Positions 1 to 53,045 of a stretch of 64,000 nt of DNA are shown piece by piece; position 1 is the stretch's first letter, and each line of letters begins with the position of its first letter. The notes beneath the pieces are model-generated. The model was given only the letters and a program-made list of their open reading frames with translations. It did no database searches and was not told the origin of the DNA. The stretch comes from Vespula vulgaris (Eukaryota > Arthropoda > Insecta > Hymenoptera > Vespidae): the NCBI RefSeq assembly GCF_905475345.1, contig NC_066586.1, positions 7,036,900 to 7,100,899 of the forward strand, given 5' to 3'. The position numbers were made by a program, and so were the translations under genes.

Positions 1-1170
1 ACAAAAATACATTTTTTTACTCTTCTCTTATCAAGCTCGATTTCCCGGTAGTTATGTTTATCGGTATTGTCTAGGGAAAATAAATTTCAATAATAACGGT
101 AATAAGAGTTATCGAATATCAGATTTATAAACAAGAGTTACGGTCAATATTGACCACCAGCGAGCAAAACGTTGTATCATTTTTTCTCAGGATTTTTCTA
201 TAGCACCTGACTCTCTTCTCTCGTTTTTTCTCACTCTCTCTGTCCAACTCGCTTCACTAAGCTACTTCGATTTATTCCACGTGTACGTGCACCTAAACGT
301 CTATATATGTACGGTTTCATATATGTATGTGTGAAACGTGCAAAACGTGCAAAAAAGATAGGATTTCGACGGGAGACAGAAGAATCGATAGTCCATAGAA
401 ATGATTTACGAGGATGCACTTGCTAGGAGGTAGGACAGAGTGTCGTATATAACACTTTCGGCAAAGAAATCCCATAAAAAGTCGACCGAATCACGACTTA
501 TGATCTATTTAAAACAATCTTATTTTGATTAACGGGTTGTCTTATTCCTGTAGTTTGCTATTACATTTAACAACACTATGATCGTTCGTTCCGAAAATGG
601 TTCTTCCTCCCATCTTTTACCCCCCAATCCTTTTCGTCGTATACACTTCGCATTTCTTTTATAATTCAACGGGGTAGAACTTTCGATTGCCAATCAGCGA
701 TCGATTCAAAAAGAGAAAACTTCAAAGCTATGAGAATGGAATGAAATTTTAGTTGACGTATGTACGAATGAATGGATGAACAGATAAAACAAAAAAAAAA
801 CAACGAACTATTCGATAAATGTTCAACGTCGCGAATCGGAAACTCTGTTATACCTATCGGATATACCTACATACATATATACATATGTACGAGACTTTAC
901 ATCGTGAACGGAAAAATTGCTGACAGCGACGTATTGGATTTTGATCGGATTTCGGCCAATCAACGGGGTCGAGTCAGACGGAGTCTTTCCCTCAAAACGA
1001 CAGAACCGTAATGTACGAGATATAACATCAGATGATTCTGATAAAAACGTTACATTTGATCCTATTTTCTTCATCCTTTCATTAAATTTAATGGATAATA
1101 TTTAGAATCGTTTGTTAGCATCAAAAAGGAAATAAATATCTCGTTAACGAATCGAAACGTTCGATTACAG
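1..1170 (+). other. Intron of the FKBP14 gene (right part)
   Basis: AT-rich sequence ending in the acceptor at 1169-1170. Short open frames on both strands here match no family I know. The exons for the rest of the FKBP domain were not seen, so they should lie left of the window. Confidence 0.7.
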
Positions 1171-1283
1171 GTGCCACCTTGACGTTCGATGTTGAACTGA
1201 TCAACATCAGCGATTCGCCACCAACCGCAAACGTCTTCAAAGAGATCGACACTAACGACGATAAGCAACTCTCCCGCGAGGAG
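1171..1283 (+). CDS. Fkbp14: FKBP14 penultimate exon
   Basis: The 113-nt exon starts after ttacag and ends at gag|gtgaga. It encodes the final beta strand of the FKBP domain and the first EF-hand. It enters in phase 2, so the previous exon, outside the window, must supply one base. Confidence 0.9.
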
Positions 1284-1726
1284 GTGAGAGCAATGGCAAG
1301 ATCATTTTCATTTTTTTTTCATTTGGGTGCTGGTCGACTAATCAACGAATAATCATACTTTGTCTCTTTTAAAAAACTTAATAACAAACGAAATCGATCG
1401 AATACTTTTAACAAAATCGATTCGTTATCTTACAATGTTCATCTGAATGTTGCAAATTTGACACTTATCCATAATTGTTATTATTGGTTATTAAAGAGTA
1501 TATATTTTATTCATGAAACTTGTCCGTTTCGTTAATACAGGTCAGCGAATATCTAAAGAAACAAATGATCGAAGCGGAACAAGGTAGTCCTGATGACGAG
1601 GAAGTGAAAAAGATGCTGGCCGATCACGACAAACTTGTCGAAGAGATTTTCCAGCACGAGGACAAAGATAGAAACGGTTTCATTTCTCACGAGGAATTTA
1701 GTGGGCCGAAACACGACGAACTTTGA
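1171..1726 (+). CDS. Fkbp14: FKBP14-like ER peptidyl-prolyl cis-trans isomerase, 3' part (two exons, join 1171-1283 and 1541-1726)
   Basis: This is the C-terminal half of an FK506-binding protein of the FKBP14/FKBP22 type, an ER-lumen proline isomerase that helps fold collagen and other secreted proteins. The first exon opens in phase 2 with GATLTFDVELIN, the last strand of the FKBP catalytic fold. EF-hand 1 (DTNDDKQLSREE) and EF-hand 2 (DKDRNGFISHEE) follow. Both loops have acidic or polar residues at positions 1, 3, 5 and 9 and Glu at 12, so both should bind calcium. The chain ends in HDEL, the ER retrieval signal. Splice sites are ag|1171, 1283|gtgaga, ag|1541; the intron falls just after EF-hand 1. 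The 98 residues seen match the C-terminal part of the family. The signal peptide and most of the isomerase domain lie left of the window. Identity is secure at family level. A different FKBP with the same EF-hand/HDEL layout cannot be excluded without the N-terminus. Confidence 0.93.
1541..1726 (+). CDS. Fkbp14: FKBP14 terminal coding exon with EF-hand 2 and HDEL
   Basis: Follows acceptor ttaatacag and is read in phase 0 for 61 codons plus TGA (1724-1726). A charged helix (VSEYLKKQMIEAEQ) leads to the second EF-hand and the KHDEL C-terminus. An open frame begins a few codons before the acceptor, but that extra sequence is intronic. Confidence 0.93.
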   Translation, partial: VSEYLKKQMIEAEQGSPDDEEVKKMLADHDKLVEEIFQHEDKDRNGFISHEEFSGPKHDEL

Positions 1727-2965
1727 AGACTCTTCGCATTGATCTACTTTCTCGAGCAACACGTTTCTTGGTCGATCGTGGCAAATTTTAAAGTTTCCAA
1801 CGACTCCTTTCGTACGTCATTCTGTCTTCCTGGAATTTCGTCAACGACGACGACGTTTTCGCGTCTAAAAGAATTTTAAAGAACACATCGACAAAAAAAC
1901 AAACAAAAAGAAAGAAACAAACAAAATTTACGATCGGAACTAAAGGAGCCAACAATTTTGTTCAAGTCCCTAAATATTTTTCGATTGGACGTAAAGTCGC
2001 GACGACTGAGACGAATTTTAACAGCTAATCATCTTAGATACATTTTTGCTCGAGCGATCGCACTACGATATACATATGCATATATTTACGAATAAATATA
2101 TAAATAAATAAATAAATAATTGCGTGTACGCGTGCGTGTGCGTGTGGGTGAGTGTACGCGCCTGTGAGTGATCAAAAGAAAGTGTCTTTTTTCTATACGA
2201 TCGTAAATGTTAGCGTTAATTAATCGCAACAGTATACGGTATATCGAATCACGAACAACCGTAACTCTATCATCGAAAGATGTCCGCAAACTGTCCACGT
2301 TCTTCTTCTCTTCTTTCCTTTACAATCAACATCATTTTATTTATTTAATATCAAGAATTTTAACGCACACTACAAATTGTTCTATTTCTTTTTATCACGT
2401 TTATTTGATTCTATTAGACCGATAATGATAATGATCTTCTCTAACTACTTGAAATTGACGATTAATTAATTAATTAGTACGAAAGATATAGAATGTCAAA
2501 TATGTAAGCGTACAAGTGGAAAAAAAAATACTGCACCGACTCGTCAATTATTACACGTCATATCTCTATATTACACGATGTACTTACAAATAAATTTCTA
2601 GCAATCAATTTCAAGTAGATAGAAAAGATTTCGAGATAGGACGATTTATATCATAAAAGGAGCTTCCATCGTTTCTTACCGTGAAAGTTTTCAAAGATCG
2701 AAAGTGGATAGTTCGTGGAATATCGTTCCTTCTCCCTCCAAGTCTTCTTCGATCCATTTTCAACGTTGCACACTATTCAATTCTTATTACACTTATCACA
2801 GAAAAGGATAGAAAATATCTCGAGAATGTGAAATATAATCGAACCTGACCATCAGGTTGCAAAGCCAATTCCCGTCATCGCTATTATTAATGTATTTTAA
2901 CGAATATGTTTTTATTATTACATTATATTGTATGTTGTTAAAGCTGGACGAAGGTTAATAATAAA
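1727..2965 (+). other. Probable FKBP14 3' UTR with polyadenylation signals
   Basis: Non-coding and AT-rich. AATAAA occurs at 2091-2096, inside a taaa-rich run. It occurs again at 2960-2965, where a GT-rich stretch (cgtgtgtttt) follows directly, which makes the second the more convincing poly(A) site. The boundary is inferred. Confidence 0.45.
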
Positions 2966-4396
2966 TCGTGTGTTTTAAGCACAATTTGTTATACACAGTT
3001 GTTCATCTTTTTTCGTTAGTTCCTCCCTGTTTTTTCTTGGCAATTTATCAAAATTTTTTAAATATGCAAAATAAATGTGCAAACTTACCTTATTCTCTTA
3101 CGTTAATAAAAATAAATAAATAAAATTATTCAAAGGATAGTAAATCGATGAGCAAAGGATTTAACATTTTTCATTTTTATTTCAAAAATCATTTACGTTG
3201 AGAGTTACAGTAATTAATGCTTACGTACGACACGATAATGTAATAACAATTAAATTAATTAAATTATTTCTATCACCCGATAAATCACACCGTTACAAAT
3301 CTTCGTTGTAAAATTCATATCGAAAACGTATCGATTTCGAAAGAGGTTCTTCCTATTTTTTCAACAGGCACAAAACGAGGCACGGAATCGCCCCTCTCGT
3401 TTATTTATTTATTTTTTTTTAATTTTCTTTTTTTATATATTTTTCTTTCTTATTCATCAAATTTATCCATCGACCGTATGTATAAGCGATTTACATCGTA
3501 GCACTGACAAGAGAAAATCGGAAAATTCATTGAACTAGCACAGGCACGACTAACTTACCCTGTTACGATTATAACCAATGGCAGAATATATAATATTATA
3601 TATTCAAAGAATATTACTCACGAAAGTATCAATTAATATTGTTTATATCCGTCACCCTATCTTTCTTTTACGAAAGCCAATTCTTCTCGTATACGCGAAA
3701 ATAGTCAAAGAAACAATTTCGTTTCTTTAATTTGGATAGATTAAAAATCTTTTCATTCGTAAAATAGTAATTCTCACTGAAAAATGTAGGTATTTAGGTT
3801 GTATTACCTACATACGTTCATACATGCGTATGAGATCGCATGGAGTGGTTACGTGTTTTCAAATATTCTCTAAAAATTTATTCGACCTAATAAAATAAAA
3901 GAAGTAACCTTACCACGCGAGGTAAGAGAAAGAAAAAGAAAAAAAAAAGAAGAAGGAAAATAAAAAGAAAGAAAGAAAGAAAGAAAGTCTCTGATAACAA
4001 CAAAAAAAAAGAACAAAAAAGAAAAGAAATTTAAAAGATCATTTGATATAAGGACTGATAAACAAATTTGGCAAGATTATGTCATACAGATATTGTTTTT
4101 TGAAAGCTGTATTATGTGGAGGACTCGTTCTTTCTCTCTCTCTCTCTCTCTCATTCTTTCATTTATATGTCCTCCTCGATCGTTTTTCACGCTTTACGCG
4201 TGTCATCCAGTCGTCATCCGTCGTTCTTTTTCATTTCTGTCGCCTTGAACCGCCAAGAATCTTCGTAAGAAGGACGATTTACATAGTAGTTTGCTTGGAC
4301 CACGCATGCTCAACCCTCGCTCCCTTCGCTACCGACTTCACAGCGAATGAGAAAGTTCCCAGGGGTTGTAGGGGGAAAGGGTGGATATTATCACAG
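2966..4396. other. Intergenic region between convergent genes, including probable Fhod 3' UTR
   Basis: No supported gene. On the - strand, AATAAA (tttatt on +) occurs at 3877-3882 and 3400-3405, plausible poly(A) signals for the formin. A (GAAA)n run lies near 3966-3987. The open frame at 4079-4444 on + is antisense to the formin's last exon and contains a CT repeat. Confidence 0.5.
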
Positions 4397-45303
<40,907 letters not shown>

Positions 45304-45475
45304 CTGTAATAAAATTAAACATTCGTGAGCCAAGTTGTCTCGTTCTTTCTTCCTATCAATCGACAATTATGATTCTGATATGTGTTAGATATCTTTCTCA
45401 AACTTTCTCTATCTCTCTGCTCTTCTTTTCGAATTCTTAAGAAAGATTCGAACGCAAGGAAAAGAAAGAAAAAAA

Positions 45476-45491
45476 GAAAGAAAGAGAGAGA

Positions 45492-45527
<36 letters not shown>
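45476..45527. repeat. (GA)n microsatellite
   Basis: GA run that forms the low-complexity tail of the coding-like frame at 45535-45771. Confidence 0.93.
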
Positions 45528-45529
<2 letters not shown>

Positions 45530-45534
45530 TGACC

Positions 45535-45771
45535 CATATTTCTAAAAACTTCAGTTTCAAAATAGTTTTCAGCCGGTGAAACGACGCCCGGCAAAACACC
45601 AGCATTTATAATGCTCTCCTGCTGCATTTCTCCGGTTTCTAGGCGCCCTCCATTCGAAGGAAGAACCTCATGCACTGTTACGAAAGACCAAATGCTTGTG
45701 TAATACTTCTTTAGGCTGAACGCATGACCAGAAAACTCGGTTAAGATTTTTCGGTCGTTAAAAAAATTTAT
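45535..45771 (-). other. Coding-like stretch of unknown origin upstream of the first visible Fhos exon
   Basis: Open for 79 codons (TAG just upstream at 45772-45774) before entering a GA microsatellite. The residues are non-repetitive (FSLKKYYTSIWSFVTVHEVL; GVLPGVVSPAENYFETEV), and most codons in the second half start with a purine. No good donor links it in phase to the exon at 45194-45303. It could be an alternative exon, a relic of another gene or transposon, or chance. Confidence 0.3.
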
Positions 45772-46551
45772 CTAAAAGCGATTAGTCACGTTGACTTCGA
45801 CTAATTGATTCTGCGAGATTGAAACGACAATTTCGATTTCAATAACTATTGTAATAGGTTCTAGTAGAGTTTCGTTATAACTATTGATTCCATAACGTTA
45901 TCTACTTCGAAACGTAGATACTCTAAATCGGCTCGTTCGCAATCGTGTAAAGTTAAATGTCAACGGATCTGGAAACCTGATAATCTGTGTACGGTTATCA
46001 CCGAAAGACTGAGCGATAATGTAAAGGACAAAACGTAGCTAAATCGATATTATCGGTTAATAGATTGCGTAGCTCGTTCGTTGCTATGTATTTCGTGCTG
46101 TCATAATACTACTTTAAAACGAATAAACAAACATTTGACAAAGTATGTACATGTTCTCGAGTACTCTACTCGACTTTGTTTACACCGTTCAAATGGTATG
46201 TGCTTTTGAACAACATTTCTTCATTAAAAACGTATACATGTATACTTTATATATAAATGCTAAGAAATTTAAACGCTATCAGAAAACAATTCTCTTTCTA
46301 AATATGTTAAAACGTTCATCAAACATTACTTTGCTAGATCCAACGAAAAAAAAAGAAAAGAAGAAAGAAAAAAAAATGAAAAAGATAAAAATAGATATCT
46401 ATTTTCTTTGAAATTGTCAAACAACAATTCTGTTGATAAATTCGAAAATAAACGTTTTGATTTTGTTTTCGCAACAGCATTCGAAGGGTGGCACGTTGAC
46501 ACAAAAGACATTGTCGACATGTAAACGACGTCTACGTGGAATTTACGACGG

Positions 46552-46914
46552 CGGATCGAGTAAGGCTTCGCCCGTTTTCGAGTAGGTTTCATCAGATTTC
46601 TCGGCACATTGCTCGTCTTGCGTAGGACGACGCTTCTCACTCTCCTGGAACAGCTTTGTTTGTTCAAAGTCATATGGATGTTATGCAGCCTCTCTGCCTC
46701 TCCTTTTCCTCTCCCAAACCCCTTTTACCCAGCCTGCCTGCTTTTCTATCATCTTCGAGTTTCCAACGCTTGCGAAAGGAGAGAAAGACAATAGCGAAGA
46801 TAGGATGCTTTCGAGGATATCGTTGGCGTCACTCGACCGCTTGATCTCCGTCAAAGAAATTTTCTTCCTGAATATTATTTCGTTCATGGTCTTAATTATT
46901 CGATTCCATGTTCG
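46552..46914 (-). other. Coding-like frame interrupted by one TAA
   Basis: One frame is open from 46914 through KTMNEIIFRKKISLTEIKRS to a TAA at about 46681-46683. It stays open in the same frame for 43 more codons (FEQTKLFQESEKRRPTQDEQ, KTGEALLDPPS) to a second TAA. Purine-first codons dominate both halves. It looks like a decayed exon, or two exons with the stop in a small intron, but I recognise no family. Confidence 0.25.
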
Positions 46915-46959
46915 TTAGAAAAATATTCGATGCATAATGAAACGCGAAATATAAATTGG

Positions 46960-47290
46960 AAATATTCTACCTCATTTAAACATAGTTTGGGATTAAGATA
47001 AAAATTATATTTTATTTCTATCATTTAATACTACAAAAAGAATTATCCAATGAATGAATTTTTGCAAAAATAATTTTTAAGATATTAAATAAGAGCAGAG
47101 AATTTTTATTCTAATTTCGAACGTTTAACTCCACGTTCGATAAAAAAATTTTCGAAGGAAAGTAAAACACAAAGTGTCATTTTGAAACATGTAATTTATC
47201 TCATTTAAATAGAACTTAAAATTAAGATAAAGAGTATCCTTAATTTCTATGCTCTTACTTAATACTAAATCGATTTATTTTTGTAAGATC
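46960..47290. repeat. Diverged tandem duplication
   Basis: ctcatttaaa, attaagataaa, atttctat and acttaatacta recur in the same order about 230-240 bp apart. The similarity is patchy, so this is an old duplication or shared AT-rich composition. Confidence 0.4.
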
Positions 47291-48605
47291 TGTTAATAAG
47301 ATTAGTATTTTAATTTATTGTTTATAATTCTTAAAGTTTATTTAATATTAGAATAATAAGTAAAACGAAATCATTTTAACAATTACGATTTACGTAACTG
47401 TCAAAAGTGAAATTTAAAACATACTTCGATCATTCTAGTGTTAATTCAAAACGACGAGAACATAGAACATTCGAATTTCTACTTGATATAATAAATAAAT
47501 CCTCCATAAGTACATATACACATACATCAACGTAAAACGAAATATTTCGTTCGTTAATTTCGTCGAAGTGAAGCATGACTATTTGAGAACACTCGAGGAA
47601 CATCTTGAAGATCGTAGCAAATAAAACAAATCGAAAAAGTCCAGCACTCTCTTCTTATTGCAAAAGTAGAAAAAGATCGCGTATCTGCAGTAGGAAACTA
47701 AAGGAAAATAAAAAAGAAATAAAGAAAAGAAGTAAAATAAAAAAAAAATGGAAAAAAGAATAGTAACAGAAGCGATCATCGTAGGAAGGTAGACAATATC
47801 GACTAACGGCGATGTTGTAGCCATCATCGAAACTTTACGACGATCAATGGACTTCTACTCACGTACCTTCTCTTCTTGAAAGATTTCAACGAAACTTCGA
47901 ACTTTTCAACCTCTTAACGTTTCGTTAGTTAACCTTTTTCTAACTCGAAATATTTCAACGTTATTTTCCCACACATTACACATCGCTTCTTCGTAAATCA
48001 TATTGCAATTTTATTCGCAATTATTTTTAATCGTTTAAAATCGTTTAGAAAAATACTAACTGTTTCCAAACGATTTCCTCCTCTTCCGTTTATAACGTAC
48101 TATGCAGAATCATCGTTCTAGTGCAAATACAACGTCGTTCGTTGCAAGAATCTGCAACGTCATACATATATACGTCAAAAAAGAAAAAGAAAGGCAAGAG
48201 AAAGAGAAAGAAAGAAAGAAGAGGAGGAGAGAAAGAATGAAAATAACTAAATAAGAAGGAGAGAAAAAAACATGAAGAATCTACGAATAATCGAGTTTAA
48301 TAATGTTTTCACTATAATTTGCCAAAGACGCAAATGGACGAACGAACGTCGACGGCATCTCTAGGAACAAATAAGATTTATATAATTATTTCAAACAGAA
48401 GGAAAAAGTCAATTATCTCTTAACGTTTATTAGCAATTAGTGAAATAATCGATAGAGGGATATAGGGGAAAAAAAATGAAAAAAAAGAAAAGAAAAAGGA
48501 AAGGAGAAATTCGTAGAAAACATCGATGGTTTAAAGCGTAATAAGTTAGGCTGTTTGGCCTTGGACAGAGGAAAGGCATTGCAGTAAAATGATCTGCTGC
48601 TGGTG

Positions 48606-48662
48606 AAAGAGAGAAAGAGAGAGAGAAAGAGAAAGAGAAAGAAAGAAAAAGAGAGAGAGACA
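48606..48662. repeat. GA-rich microsatellite
   Basis: Interrupted GA/GAAA units, ending just before the 48.7-kb island. Confidence 0.9.
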
Positions 48663-48689
48663 GAGAAACGAAGCCGATGTGTATTCTCA

Positions 48690-48910
48690 TTAGGATCGTA
48701 GGAGGATCCGGCTATTAATGGGCCGGTGTTAACTCCGAGCAGGCAGCTGCGCGTTCGCGCACACCTTCGCCAATCCCTTGAACTCGTCGAAGTAACCTCG
48801 AGTTATTACGTGTGCACGAGAAGATAATGAAAACTGCGGAAACGCAAACATTCTCCGCGACATGGCAATGGCTGCTGTTACCATACGCTGCCGCAGGGAT
48901 ATGTTTCTAC
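48690..48910. promoter_or_regulatory. GC-elevated island with E-box
   Basis: Includes CAGCTG at 48744-48749, gctattaatggg and a gcgttcgcgc stretch. An E-box of the myogenic type would suit a muscle formin, but one hexamer is weak evidence. Confidence 0.25.
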
Positions 48911-49035
48911 TATTTGCATTATCTCTACTCTCTCACGAGCAAATGTGTATATGTGTGAAAATATATATCTGTATACGCTAGCTTGAAGCTGACATTGTTA
49001 ACATTACTGATTAAATTACTCGATAATCTTCTCTG

Positions 49036-49037
<2 letters not shown>

Positions 49038-49084
<47 letters not shown>

Positions 49085-49115
49085 GTCTCTCTCTCTCTCT
49101 GTCTCTCTATATCTT
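49038..49115. repeat. (TC)n/(TCTG) microsatellite
   Basis: TC run with several tctg interruptions. Confidence 0.93.
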
Positions 49116-50282
49116 CTTTCCTTCTCTTGAAGCATGAACGATCGATAATACTAGCCACTATTATTTTCCCTTTTCTCTTTTTGCTATATGTTAGAAATAA
49201 TTGTTTATTTAAAAAATGATTAGATCGTACGCTATACGTTTTGATTTATTGAGAGGTATTCTTGGAATATAATTTTCTACGATGTTGAAGAGTTAGGCCA
49301 GCTTCGTAAAAATCCCTCGCTTCTACTCGAGAAAATGTTTATGCCAGCTCATGCATACTCTTCGACTTACATATATGAAAATCTACCCTCAACACAGATG
49401 GTTTACGTGACAGAAGTTGAAATACAAACAAATAAGAATGTATTCTCGAGAATTTTATCTTTTCTCCCTTTCTCTCTCCTCTCTCCCTCTCTCTCTCTCT
49501 CTCTCTTTTTCTGTCTTCTTTACTTCCTTTTTCGGTACTTCAAATTTTGCGATAGGGTGAAACCTCTGCTCTTCCTTTGCTACTTCACTCGTCATAAAAA
49601 AAAGGCTCAAGGGTTGCAGCATCTCATCCGAAGAGGTCCTCCGTCTCGTCTCGAGACAAAAAACTCTCGTCGTCGGTACTTACATGGCATACAGGGTACA
49701 CTGTGGTACAAAAATACCCCGACGTTTAAATAATATTCAAACAGATTTAAATGGTATTGTAACACGTGTATGCACAACCATATTGAAACTTTATTTAATA
49801 ATTACATACATAAAAATTCGTTTAAACGAATAACAAATAAAACGGTATAACCAAGAAAGAACATAACGTGATTGGATATAAAGAACGAAAAAAGAAAGAA
49901 AAAAGAAAACAGAAAACATTTTGTGGATTCGTTATGCCGGAAGTACACTTTCGATAAGCATACTTTTCTATTTCCTTTCTACGTTTACTCCGACCGAGAC
50001 TCATTCGACGCGCGCGCGCGGGAAAGTCGACATTCTTCGTAAGATGGAAAGTTAAATCGCTCGTACCGCTGCAAATCACCAATCACCAGCCACCAGCGTG
50101 ACGTGGGACTATAATGTTCTATTGATTCATCTTGAATTACGTGACACGCGATCTAATATTAGCAACATTAGGTGATTCGAGTTCGTTCGTGACGCCTCAT
50201 CGGATATGCTTCTCTTTAACTTTACGAGTGTCTAAGTGGTTTCGCGGCAAATCGTTGATTATTATCAAAGAAGGCTCTTCAT

Positions 50283-50546
50283 ATGTAACTATCTATGTAT
50301 GTATGTATGTATTTATGTATCTTTTCTTTAAACATATCTCTACTATTTGATTCTATTCGAAAATAGTATTGTAAAGTGTGCTAATTTCTAACCATATTAG
50401 ATTACTTAATCTATGTACATATATATATATATGTATGTATGTATGTATGTATCTTTCCTTTCAACATATCTCTACTATTTGAATCTATTCGAGAATAGTA
50501 TTGTGAAGTGTGTTAATTTCCAACAGATTAGATTATCCTTAAACTA
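50283..50546. repeat. Direct tandem duplication, unit 132 bp, two copies
   Basis: aacatatctctactatttga recurs exactly 132 bp later (50331 and 50463), with high similarity across the unit. Each unit begins with a gtat microsatellite and includes gaaaatagtattg/gagaatagtattg. Confidence 0.85.
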
Positions 50547-51299
50547 ATCCTTTGAATAATAATCTTCTAAAATGGCGTAGAGAAAATTAATAAAAAAACA
50601 ATTAGTTTGCGGACGAGAACGTTCGGAAGCGTCAGTTAAGCGACTCCAATGAGCTTTTAATAAACGATTTAGAGAGAGAGACGAGATCGACGTAAATTCT
50701 CCAAGCAAAGTACTTCTTTTATTCAATAAAAAGTCAGAAACGTCGACGAGACCAAAATTAATTGTCTCTTTAATTAATTTCTCACTACGTATATATCTTT
50801 CCTCTCTTTGTTTCTCTTTCTACTCTCTTTTTCTTTTTCAGTTACAGTCAAACTCGACTTTACACGCCTTTTACAATGCATTTACGCGTGTCGATTTAGA
50901 GCTTGGGAACTATGAGAAATTAGATAAAAAATTATACGGTTATTGTTCTCTATAGAAAACTTCCCGTTATCTATGCAAAAGAGTGTGCTATGCAAACACC
51001 TAGGTATTACAAAACAAAATGCGTCTTCGTAAGCATCTTGGAAATGGGTTACCAAGTACAATAATGACGCGCGAAGAAAATGGAAAACACGAGTATACGA
51101 GGATGCCGTTAATTGGCTTTAATTAACACACAACTACGACATCGTGGTATTGGATACACGGATGTGTTTCACGTTCACTGTAGACCCATTCAACAGCAAT
51201 CACGAGAAAGCAATGTAATTTGGTTTCGACAGCTTTATCTAATTCGCCGAACATGTAAAATACATGCCTATCATGTGATACCTGTTCTATCGAGAGGAA

Positions 51300-51338
51300 A
51301 AGAGAGAGAGAGAGAGAGAAAGAGAAAGATAAAGAGAA

Positions 51339-51375
<37 letters not shown>
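51300..51375. repeat. GA-rich microsatellite
   Basis: Interrupted GA run. Confidence 0.93.
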
Positions 51376-51376
<1 letters not shown>

Positions 51377-52270
51377 GTCGTATAATTACACGATTCCCTA
51401 GATAGAAATCGATAACGAGAAATACACTGTTCTGATCAAGTCCAATCTTAAATGATTTTCTTTCCTAAAAATCTCAACGAATCGTTTTTTCTTTCTTTTT
51501 GAAGAAATAGCAATTTTTTGCAACTCAATGACTCGTTCTCTGTCTCTGTCTCCCTTTCTCTCTCTCTCTTCCTCTTTCGTAAAGTGTATTCTCGATATAA
51601 GTACTACAGGAGGTCAATGACCGGATAGAACGACGTGATAACACCTGCATAGAGATGATATTATAAATCGATCGTGATTAAAGACAACAGGATAGAGTCG
51701 TTAAATCAAAATAGACATTCCCTTCTGAAATAGGCTTTTAACCTTTATATAAAAACCCTACGTATTGTCAATTTTACGTCAATGATAATTTATTAATATT
51801 AGTAATGTTCTATTAACAATAGCAATCGCTCGGTTTCCCGATTACTTTTACGCTTGCTGTAATGATTCATTACACTCTCGAAACACACTCGTTGCTCTTT
51901 CAAGATGCACTGCTTCATGATTCTCTCTGCTTTTCTATACAAACACACACAAATACATCACGACACGACACGTACCGACTCTCCAAATTTCTTTCTTTGC
52001 TTTTTAATCCACGCGACCATTCATGACTCAGTCACCTCTCTGATGTTTTCCAATCATTCTCTCAGGCTTGTCGTCAATCACGTTGCACTCTCACTCCTCC
52101 TTTCTCACCCTCCCTCTCTTTCTCTCACTCTCTTGTAAGCGATCACAATGTCTCTTTCACCTAACGCACCTTATAAAAAATCACCCATATATATAAGATA
52201 AATTAAATATGTGTATACGATAAATATAAGAAAAATCATTCACATGTATACACATATATGGGTAATTTAT

Positions 52271-52306
<36 letters not shown>

Positions 52307-52789
52307 ATCATAAAAATAATATATATATGTATAAAGATGAAGGTGGGTCGATTGAAGTGATCCAGGTTATTGCTATCGATCTTTATACATGCGATAGGCG
52401 GTTCAGTCATTCGCAACGAAGCATAACACATGAATTACGTTACACACGATGTATCAGATGTGTAGAGTTAAGTACCAACCTGTAATTAGGTACAAAACGT
52501 AATTTCAATTTGATATCGTCCCAGTGATCGTATCAGAAATAAAATGCAACATGCTTTACATGTCTCATATGTTTTACATATTTTATATGCTTATATGTTA
52601 ATCGAATTTTCATTAATTCAAAGTAACTATTATACAATGAATTATTATTGGTGCTCGAGTATTATAGAAAATAATGGTACTGATTGAAAAGATAAAATAA
52701 GAAGTGCAAAATTTCTCAAAAGAATGAAAAGAAAGAGACAGGAAGATAAGAAGACATCGTGATGATCTTGTATGAACTCAGGTGACTTA

Positions 52790-53045
52790 GTCGAGCGATT
52801 TAGTTCCTACGGTCGGTCTCGTTAGAGGCGGAGAATGGTGTTAGACGATTAGAGAAAGACAAGAGAGCTCGAGCCGCTCGATGGAGAGGCGCCCGTGCCG
52901 GATCCGGGCACGTGAGACACGTGGGACACACGGGACGCTTGTGAATGTAACCGTTAGTTAACTTTGCCTTCGTTACTACTAATTAGCGGTATCTAAGAGC
53001 TCGTTCACGCGACGGACTGACGCTCGAGACGAATCCATTTTCAGA
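52790..53045. promoter_or_regulatory. GC-rich island with two CACGTG boxes
   Basis: CACGTG at 52909-52914 and 52918-52923, preceded by a near-palindrome gtgccggatccgggcac. Canonical bHLH (Myc/Max, CLK/CYC, Mitf-type) sites in close pair. Confidence 0.35.

Noticed and set aside
49335..49733. 132-codon + strand frame
   Set aside because: Central third is a CT microsatellite; the ends match nothing recognisable.
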